Notes under the pieces: generated by a model
Told to the model about the DNA's origin: nothing
Database searches by the model: none
What the model saw: the letters and a program-made list of their open reading frames with translations, nothing else
Shown here: positions 56,329 to 64,000 of the stretch, one piece after another
Layout: every line of letters begins with the position of its first letter
Numbering within the stretch: position 1 is the first letter of the stretch
Program-made: the position numbers and the translations under genes
Assembly: GCA_021521415.1 (NCBI GenBank)
Contig: JAIQDT010002063.1
Coordinates: 310,001 to 374,000 of the forward strand
DNA length: 64,000 nt
Source of the DNA: Bidens hawaiensis
Taxonomy: Eukaryota > Streptophyta > Magnoliopsida > Asterales > Asteraceae
Reading direction: 5' to 3'

Positions 56329-58119
56329 ACCTTATAAAATTAAATTGTTTTAAAATTTAAATTAAAGTCACAGTTATAGTATCTTAACAACTTTCTTATA
56401 ATTAAAAATAAATCAAATTAGTTGTGTATTTCTAGAATCATAATAAAAGCCGTAAATTTTGGAAAAAAATCTTTGATCTCAAACGACATTTCTGATGATT
56501 ATATTTTAACTCATCTGCATATATAATTAAAAATGCGTGTAACATTTCAGATTTTCATTAATAACTTATGTCTTACACGGGACTCAAGCCAGTATGCTAA
56601 TGAAGTAATAATCCTTCTTTATGCCTTTTGATTTGGATGTTAAGAATCGTTGAATAATCGGAATCTTATTATCTTCTTCTGCTGCGATATATTTTGTAAC
56701 ATCAAAATTAAAATCTTTAGTTTTTGCCGTACGCAGTTCATGAAAAAAATCTTTAGTTTTTAACCAGATATCTTAACCACGTGTGACTACAACAAACATC
56801 TATTGTCCTAGTTCGTTTCCCAAACCCATCACTAATTTTAATAAAACAATAATTAATTATCTAATTAAAAAATAGCAAATAAGTTTCTTTTTATAAAGAG
56901 TATTTAGGCTTTACCGTATTGAGCTAACCTTTAATTAATGGGCCATTTAATCATGAATCATTGTTAACTATATATATTAATAGTCCTATAAGCTAAACTC
57001 ATATCACATTCCAGTCTTGGTTGAATGATAATTGCTCTTGCCTTGAAAGTGAAGATAGGCTATCAATCAGGGTTCAAAAGTCCCTAAAATCTAACCAAGT
57101 GCATAAAATTAACTATAAAAGTTGAAATACATAACACCTATACGTATACTTGGACCGGATTTTGACAAATGTGTCATTGTCAACTAGAGGCATCAAATGC
57201 ATGATGTTGGGTGACACAACTTGTGTGGTATGTGGTACTACCGTACTAGTTTAGACTTTAGAAGCCTCGTTTAGAAATAGAGCATGAAAGGCATATTAGA
57301 AATAGAGGGCATGTATCAAATATGAATCCTAACAACAAAAACAATACCCACATTGAAAGTACTAACAATATAGCATTAGGGGACTACCTAGTACCTATAG
57401 CAGGACCATTATAAAAAGTATAATAGTAAGAAATATAACATCATAGGAAGACAACAACAAACATAATATAGTACAAACAGAAACATGATGATGGTAAAAA
57501 CGTATATAGATTTTATAAAAGATAGAATCATAGGTTATATACTTAATAGAATGTTGAATACATCACCTGTTAGAAATTGAAAATTTGTATGTCCAGGTCA
57601 ATTTGTCCCAATAGTAATACTAAATAGTTTGGTTTATTTAAAAGGATATCTTTCATAAAGCATGACTTGATCAGTGGTTTGCTTAACATTTAAGCTATTC
57701 CTATCCACTCAGAAGGGGCAAGATTATAATGGATAACATAATATTGTTGTTTTGGTCCAACAAAAAAAAAGGCACCATTTGCAATGGTAGAAGGTTTATT
57801 GCTCAGATAATCGTTGCTTATAAGAAAAACATTTTTATTTCCACTTTCAAGAAGATGCCTAGCTAGTGATGGAATCCATGATGTGATCCTGTTGTAGGAT
57901 GGTGGTTTTATATTCGGTTGATATTATAGGCGGTTGGGTACCCACGAAGATTGATATTTTTTCAAGTGGTATTTTGGACAACATGCATAGAAAAAGTTGT
58001 CGAGAAATCCTGACCTCTCGAGCAAACTCATTTGTGATGCAATCAGTCATAATACCCGATTCCATACCCGAACCCGGTTTTTCATAATACCCGATTTGTG
58101 CACCTCTAACTGATTGACT
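56329..58119. other. No gene recognised; a hAT-type end near 58.1 kb
   Basis: AT-rich. 58.04-58.11 kb is ACCCGA-rich and ends TTGTGCACCTCTA, resembling a hAT-MITE end, but its partner end was not located. Confidence 0.35.
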
Positions 58120-58760
58120 AACTCAATATCGGATTTGAAGCACAGAGGTTCAAGCAAAAGAAAATTGAAATATAAGCCGGAAAAGATACTTGATTGTGCT
58201 ACCGAGGGAGTCACATGCATTTACTTGTTCGACTTGAAGAGGTATGGGCTAGCAAAACAGTGTATCAGACTGTTTCAGTTTGGCAATTAAGCGACTCAAT
58301 TAAGAATACATTCGTTAAAGCAAGTTGATTAACGGGAAAATTTTATAGCGTCGCAGTTAGACCTGCAATATTATATGAAACAGATTGTTGGGCTATCAAG
58401 AAGGCACATGCACGTAAGCTGGATGTAGCAGAGATGAGAATGTTGTGGTAGACGTGTGGGTACACGAGGTTGGACAAAATACGAAACGACGTTATTAGGA
58501 AGAGAATATGAGTGGCTAGAATATTAGATTCGATAACGGAGGCCAAGGAGATTTACATAGTTTGGACATGTAAAGTGAAGAAAAACGAAATCTCGTGTTA
58601 GAACAGTAGCTAACATTATTGTATAGGGGTTGAGGAATAGAGGCATGCCCAAATTGACTTGTGATGAGAAGATTGGACATGATTTGTTAAAATTTCACCA
58701 TACATGACATGTCAAAGATAGATGTTCTTGGCCGACATAGATTAAGGTTAATGACTTTTA
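58120..58760 (+). pseudogene. RTE-type LINE fragment (C-terminal part of ORF)
   Basis: Translated with frame changes and stops, 58338-58560 reads GKFYSVAVRPAILYETDCWA, then KKAHARKLDVAEMRMLW, then TRLDKIRNDVIRK. This is the conserved segment after reverse transcriptase in plant RTE LINEs. Weaker similarity reaches ~58740. There are several stops and no intact ORF. Confidence 0.7.
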
Positions 58761-59949
58761 AATGTAAATATAGTGTTTGGTTAAATGTGTCTTAGAGGAT
58801 TCCCTGTACCTTAATTTTGTTAGGTGTCACTCTGATTTTTGTCATTTCTTTATTTGATCCAAACCCTATTTATTTTTATGCATTTATTTTTAAATTCTTC
58901 TACTTTATCAAGTTATTCTATTTTGTATTTTTATGTATTCAACTTAATTAAAATTTATTTTATATGTATTTATTTATTTTCTTGAGTATTGAATGTATGT
59001 CGTTATATTATATTATTTTTATTTGTTATTATATGTTTTTATATGCAATCTTAAAGTTACTTGTGTTGTGGGGGCTTTAAAAGGGGTCACAGACGTATTA
59101 ATGGGCCATTAATATAGCGTCAGGGCATTAAGGCCCGGGAGATAAACAAGAAAAAGGTAACATGATAATACCTGCTCTTGAGAAAAACGTAGCAAATGAA
59201 GACGGGACGGCTAGTAATATTGCTCACACTTATATGATTTACAAAACACTTCCAACTCATTCTTCTTTATTTTTATTAAAAAACACGAAGACGGTTACAG
59301 ATTCACACTTAGGTTGTGTTTTCACAAGAGGCTTAAGTCTGCGGACGCGCGGACATAAGCCTCTAAATAAAGTTTGGTTAAAAAAAAAATAAAAAGATAT
59401 GAAAACTGTTTTTATGATCTAAAAAATAAGCTAATATCCATCATCTTCACACTTTTCAAACTTCTTCACACTTCTTAACATTCTACCAACACCCAATGTC
59501 CACCACCAACTACCGTCTGTCGTTACCACCACAGTTCACTGCCACCACCAACCACCGTTCGCCGCCACCACCACCTTAAGGTTATCGACCTCTAAATTGA
59601 TAGCTTCAATAGAATCTTTGCCTCCTATACCTTATCGGCCAAATTGCCCTTACCCGATATTGTGAAGCACATTCCTTTTGATATTGAGAGAAGAATGTTA
59701 TTGAACTACTTTTTATTTCAGAACTTTTATTTCTATATTTATTTTTATAGAAAGTTAAATCCAATAATCAAGCATGTAAAAAATACTTACAAAACATTGA
59801 AATCCATAGCAAGATATAATCATGTCACAATCACCATGTACAATACAAAAAAATAATCTAGAAATACAACAATGTGACTTAGCAACATGAAACGTACATG
59901 ATATAAAAAAAATATATATTTCAATACATTTAAATCCTTATGGAAGCTT
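58761..59949. other. No gene recognised
   Basis: AT-rich; a CCACCA-rich patch at 59.49-59.58 kb without a meaningful frame. Confidence 0.4.
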
Positions 59950-60375
59950 TTAAGTAATAAAAATTCCCCATTTGTGAACGTAGTTTGCAAGCTCGTTGGT
60001 CTCTTCATCGCGGATAACACCATCTCTGTTAACATCAACACAACACGACACGACACGGTGCGCTATTAGCTTAAAGTTCTGCAACGTACTTTAAGACCCC
60101 TCAAAAATTATGATTTCCCTCCAACTAAGAATGGTTTTATCGTGTCCATTGGTATCGATATATTTTGGCAGACCCTTTAACTGTTCATCCTTTAAGTGTT
60201 CTTCCCTCCGGTGAAGTTTCCGTTTCGGACACCATGCGTATTCTGTGAGCTTCGATTCTCTCATATTAGTTGTGATGTCTCCATCTTTATCAAATGTTCT
60301 GAGCATGCCCTTTAAATGTTCTTCCGTCAAACGAACTTCACCCTGTTTCGGAAACTGCAATCTTTTATGAGGCAT
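59950..60375 (-). pseudogene. EF-hand (calmodulin-like) locus 3, broken
   Basis: Met at 60375 (MPHKRLQFPKQGEV) opens a 94-codon frame. It has an EF-hand-like unit LKGMLRTFDKDGDIT (loop Asp residues kept, loop Gly lost) and a decayed second unit LKGLPKYIDTNGHDKT, then a stop at 60091. A third, well-formed calcium-binding loop (DVNRDGVIRDEE) followed by NELANYVHKWGIFIT and a stop lies downstream at about 60040-59950 in another frame. A TATA-like TTTTATATATATG lies ~80 bp upstream on the minus strand. The set looks like a small calmodulin-like/polcalcin-type protein gene after frameshifts. It is the least decayed of the three loci. Confidence 0.6.
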
Positions 60376-60459
60376 AACTAGAAAAAGGAAAGGCTTTATA
60401 TTAATCGGCGAAAGTGATTTGAGTTGCTAATTAAGGGGGTCGACACATATATATAAAAG

Positions 60460-61062
60460 TGTTGGTGTTGAGTATTATAGGCTTTCACTAATATGATAAT
60501 ATTCTTTCTTTTTTACCTTATGACTTGGATGTTAAGAATCACGCATAATATCGTTTTATTTTGTTTCGTTGCGATATTTTCGTATCATCAAAATTAAAAA
60601 TATATATTTTTTAACCAAAAATCTCAACCGATTAGTGTCGATCAAGTGAGAAAAATTAACGAGGATAAATAATGAGGGTTATGGCCAAAGGTTATAAAAT
60701 GATAGAGTTTTTAAACATAAAATATATTTTTTTTTTATATTTTTATAAATAAATTAAGGTCACTGGAATTTTATGCAAAGATAAAGGACAAACCTCAATG
60801 TAATTTACTTTTTTTTTCTAATTCAAATTAATATTTCAAACTTCACACTTTAAAACAGAAAAAAGAAAAAAAAAAGTAGTACTATGCTGTAAAAACAATT
60901 TACGAGTTAGGAGCTAGTTGTTAACATGATACATACACGACTAATATGTGACTGATAATAATCGAGCCAAAAGATTGTTCACATTAACGTATATCCGAAT
61001 GATTACAATTCACACATGCACACTCGGTTAAGCTCGATTCACCACAATGTACACCTTGTGGT
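60460..61062. other. No gene recognised
   Basis: AT-rich DNA between EF-hand locus 3 and a hAT-type MITE. Confidence 0.4.
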
Positions 61063-61393
61063 CAGTGTTGCAAAAATCCTGACTAAGCACCTATTAATCC
61101 CCGATTAATCGCTAGTTCTCACTTCACTGATTAATTTTGGGTTAGTCAGACAATTAATCAGTCAATTGTCAAATCCGGCCATAATCTGTTGTTTCCGTTG
61201 AGATTCCAGCAGAAACTAGCGAGATTCCGGCTAAAATATGTTAGTGTATGTATAAAACTGAAAATAACATATAAAATTGTGTGGGTATAATCGTATATAT
61301 AAAACTGAAAATTACACATTAAAGTCTGATCCGATTAATCTCGATTAATCGTTAGCCTCTACCCCACGCCGACTAGAAAATTTTACAACACTG
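61063..61393. mobile_element. hAT-type MITE-like element, 331 bp
   Basis: The left end CAGTGTTGCAAAAATC and the right end ATTTTACAACACTG are inverted repeats. GATTAATC words cluster near both ends. Flanking 8-mers (CTTGTGGT, CTGGTGAA) match only partly, so the insertion is old or the boundary slightly off. Confidence 0.6.
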
Positions 61394-61417
61394 CTGGTGA
61401 AGGTCTATCCAACGACA

Positions 61418-61441
61418 TTGGGCCAAATTACAAAGGCCCAA
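61418..61441. promoter_or_regulatory. Paired TTGGGCC/GGCCCAA (site II-like) motif
   Basis: TTGGGCC, a 10-nt spacer and GGCCCAA form an inverted pair. Such GGCCCA site II elements bind TCP factors and are common ~50-200 bp upstream of genes for organelle proteins. Here it lies ~1.07 kb from the TIC22 start codon, with the retroelement fragment in between. Confidence 0.35.
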
Positions 61442-61472
61442 GTTAATAATAACAATCCAAAAACCCATCATG

Positions 61473-62455
61473 CGTAGAAATTGTAGGACCACATCATGCG
61501 AAACGCTGGTGTTATGGGGGTAGATCTTGACTACTCTTTTGCACTTGGTAATATTGGAACAACTCTCCCGGACCTTGATATAGACGGTTTTACTTACAAG
61601 GAGACCGCCCCCAAGAAACCTCAACAAACCTTGGCGAGTGCTCTTTATGGTAAATACGAACTTGATTTGGAGGAGCGATTCGATATAACCCCGAGACAAA
61701 AGGCAGTTTTAGCTTGTCTCAATGGGGCTCATGCCCAGGATTTTTTGACTGTTGTGCCCATTGAAGGTCTTGGGCAACGGATGTCGGCAGTTGAATACAG
61801 ATCTATCCTTAAATACCGACTTATGAATCCTCTTTTCCCTCCAGATGAATCATGCCACATTTGTAAAAAAGCTTGTTTGGATAGATTTGGTGAGCATGCC
61901 CTCCACTGTAAGGAATTGCCGAGATTCAAGTATCGTCATGACTGGGTTAGAGATGTCTTATGGGATGTGCTTAGACGTGCCGGGATCTCAGCCAAGAAAG
62001 AGGCACCTGTTAACTTTTTGACTGATCCGCGAGAGGGTAGATCTACCATGCGTCCTGCGGATGTTCTTGTGTTTGGTTGGGTAGGTGGTAAGCATGCGTG
62101 TGTTGACCTCACTGGGGTGTCCCCGTTGGTAGGGCTGAGAGACAGTGGCTTCATACCGGGACATACGGTTTTGAGAGCGGAATCTAGGAAGGTTGCTAAG
62201 CATGAGACAGCGTGTTTGGAGAATCAGCACGTGTTCATTCCATTTGCCTTCGACACATTTGGATCCCTAGCTCCCGAGGTGGTTCGCTTCTTGGAGCGGG
62301 TGCAGAAGGTGGTCCACAGTGACTCGCAGAGCCCGAGAAACCAAGGATTTATATTTAGTATAATAGGCTTTGCAATTCAAAGGGGGGTAACGGCGCAACT
62401 TGTTGTTCGCTTACCCGTTACGTATAAAAATTATTTCCAGGTTAAAAAAAAAAAA
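61473..62455 (+). mobile_element. 3' fragment of a non-LTR-type retroelement ORF with poly(A) tail
   Basis: An open frame (Met at 61496, similarity to about 62415) matches the C-terminal part of plant reverse-transcriptase-like ORFs. A Cys/His cluster CHICKKACLDRFGEHALHC (about 121-139) is followed by YRHDWVRDV. Next come RPADVLVFGW and KHACVDLTGVSPLVGL, a P-x-D...D arrangement reminiscent of the restriction-like endonuclease of R2-type retroelements, and the frame ends in FAIQRGVTAQLVVRLP. Twelve A residues follow at 62444-62455. The reverse transcriptase core is missing, as in a 5'-truncated insertion. The frame runs by chance through the poly(A) into TIC22 sequence in a frame different from TIC22. 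The endonuclease reading is inference. Confidence 0.6.
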
Positions 62456-62510
62456 CCCAGTTTACCACCATCTTCGTCCTCGTATCCTTCACTCTCCTTT
62501 ACCATTACCA

Positions 62511-63933
62511 ATGGAGTCTCCAAACCCCTCTTCTTCTCCACCCCCAAATCCTTTCACCTTCTTCCACCACCACTTTCATCGCCTCACCTCCGACCTCTCG
62601 ACCCGTTTCGACCAGACCCGCCGCCAAATAACCCGAACCCTCTTCCCATTTCAACCCCACTTCCGTCCATCAAACCCTTTCGCTTCATTATCCCACAATA
62701 ATAATAATAATAATAACATTCCTGTCGGGAAACATGCGTTTGACTTGGCTTTATCCTCTGCCCACGTGTCCAAGAAGCTGTCTGGGACGGAGCTGTACAC
62801 GGTCAGCAATTCGGATAATGAGTTTGTGTTGATTTCGGATCCTAATGGGCTTAAGTCTATTGGGTTGCTTTGTTTTCGACAAGAGGATGCTGAGGCGTTT
62901 TTAGCTCAGGTTAAATTATATTTTTTGTGTATGCAATTCAAATTAAGGACTTTTATGAATGTGTGAATTTGCAGCTTCGGTTGAAGAAAGGCGAATTACG
63001 AGGGCGAGCGAAGGTTGTACCGATTGCGCTTGATCAGGTGATTGTTATTGAATTTAGGTCATTCAGTTTAATCCTAATTTTGCTTATTTTTTAAACTTGG
63101 GCTTGGTTCAGCTTGATTGTTATAAATTAATTAGCTTATATACATTTATATTTATATTTATATGTTTTGAGAATAAAACCTTAAACAAGCCTAAGCTCAA
63201 CTCGAGCTCGTTTAGTACCTTAAACGAGCCAAAGCTCCGGTGTGCAGTGTGAAATTAATACATATAGAAGTTTAAAAGAGGTGAAACTTAAAAGTACACA
63301 AGGGTTGTTAAGGCTTGATGAGCCTAAACGAGCTTCCCATACAAGGCTCGAGTTTGGGATCAATAACCAAACTATAGCTTTATTTGAAGCTGGGGCTCGA
63401 CTCGAACACGAAAATGCTCGGTGTTTCGAGCTTTATGTCGATTCGGTCTTGAGTAGCTCACAAGTGGCTCGGCTCATTTTTCACATCTGCTTTGTGATGA
63501 TCAACATTGTCCTTTGTATGTAGGTTTATATGTTGAAGGTTGAAGGAATTGCGTTTAGATTTTTGCCTGATCCTGTTCAACTCAAGAATGCAATGGAGGT
63601 TGGTGCTTTATCAGTTTCCTTTGTCTTGTGACTAATTACGCCCAAATTTGCAGGGTTTCGATTGTTTTGAATTTGATGTTATATCTTGGTGTTGTAATTC
63701 TGAGTAGTTATTAATGTGATTTTGATAGCTGAAAGCTTCTGCTACTAATAACGGGTTCGATGGAGTACCGGTTTTTCAGGTATGAAAAGTTAATTCTTGA
63801 ATGCAATCTTTAATTTCTGCATTAGATGGTATATTAAATATGTTTTTCATAAAATACTTATTTTTTTGCACAGTCGGACCTCTTGGTTATAAAGAAGAAA
63901 AACAAACGTTATTGCCCTGTATATTTTCGAAAG
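62511..63933 (+). CDS. TIC22: TIC22-like protein, chloroplast protein import (5' part; five exons visible)
   Basis: Exons 62511-62909, 62975-63037, 63524-63598, 63729-63779 and 63874-63933 join without frame change (216 codons, all introns phase 0, GT..AG borders). The gene continues past the window; the family is ~250-270 residues. The first ~60 residues are Ser/Pro/Phe/Arg-rich without acidic residues early on, as expected for a transit peptide. Then follow KHAFDLALSSAHVSKKLSG, YTVSNSDNEFVLISDPNGLK and CFRQEDAEAFLAQ (exon 1), then KVVPIALDQ, VYMLKVEGIAFRFLPDPVQL and YCPVYFRK. TIC22 acts in the intermembrane space between the TOC and TIC translocons, helping preproteins cross. The ATG was chosen because upstream frames are retroelement-derived. 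A 5' UTR of at most 55 bp separates it from that element's poly(A). Confidence 0.9.
63190..63480. mobile_element. Possible GAGCTCG-rich MITE remnant in TIC22 intron 2
   Basis: CTCGAGCTCGTTTA, CGAGCC, AAACGAGC, GGCTCGAG and CTCGGCTC words crowd the 486-bp second intron, much longer than the other visible introns (65, 130 and 94 bp). The composition matches the element at 55.0-55.3 kb. Ends not resolved. Confidence 0.35.
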
Positions 63934-64000
63934 GTTTGTGTATTTTGTTTTAACACTTCGCATCTTGAGATTCTTAGTAAAGTGGTTTTACTAATGTAAA

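Overview
This is AT-rich nuclear DNA of a flowering plant. The spliced TIC22 gene, the BKI1-like gene and the mix of Ty3/gypsy, Ty1/copia, Cassandra, Helitron, hAT-type and SINE elements all fit a eudicot with a TE-rich genome. The look of the retrotransposon families suggests Asteraceae, but that is an impression and not shown by the sequence. Only two well-preserved host genes are visible: an intronless BKI1-like brassinosteroid-signalling gene (19054-20145, +) and the 5' part of TIC22, a chloroplast protein-import gene (from 62511, +, running off the right edge). Three decayed EF-hand (calmodulin-like) loci lie on the minus strand at 54.65-60.38 kb. Layout: 1-2659 is the end of a long gypsy-type LTR. 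4.47-5.5 kb is a dead copia gag-protease fragment. 7.9-16.4 kb is a field of small DNA elements: two foldback MITEs, two Helitron-like elements with both ends visible (one carrying an inserted 745-bp hAT MITE), a third Helitron-like 3' end and a SINE. BKI1 follows. 20.9-27.1 kb holds more SINE, Helitron and hAT debris, a 2003-bp solo LTR with an exact 5-bp target duplication, and a 200-bp tandem duplication. 27316-27961 is a Cassandra-type TRIM whose two LTRs carry 5S rRNA-like sequence. 28.93-52.19 kb is a nested retrotransposon block: a truncated Athila-like gypsy element abuts a truncated Tekay-like chromovirus (PR-RT-RH-IN plus 3' LTR). The chromovirus is split by a complete 12.7-kb SIRE-like copia element on the minus strand (34881-47613, TSD ATGCT, two 412-bp LTRs differing at 5 sites by eye). 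The copia element has gag, pol and a large third ORF downstream of pol, and that third ORF is itself interrupted by a 414-bp solo LTR (TSD AATGT). 52.3-61.4 kb holds a SINE, L1-like and RTE-like LINE remnants, hAT MITEs and the EF-hand loci. 61.47-62.46 kb is the 3' end of a retroelement ORF with a poly(A) tail, ending 55 bp before the TIC22 start codon. The most unusual signal is a short motif, GGCGAAGTT/AACTTCGCC, occurring dozens of times, often as hairpins. In the copia element it sits in the LTR just upstream of the TATA box, in the 5' leader and in the spacer before the third ORF. An array of the same motif sits in the LTR of the unrelated chromovirus. Hairpin arms are kept between two diverged copia LTRs while the loops differ. 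All family assignments were made by eye; no alignment or database search was run.
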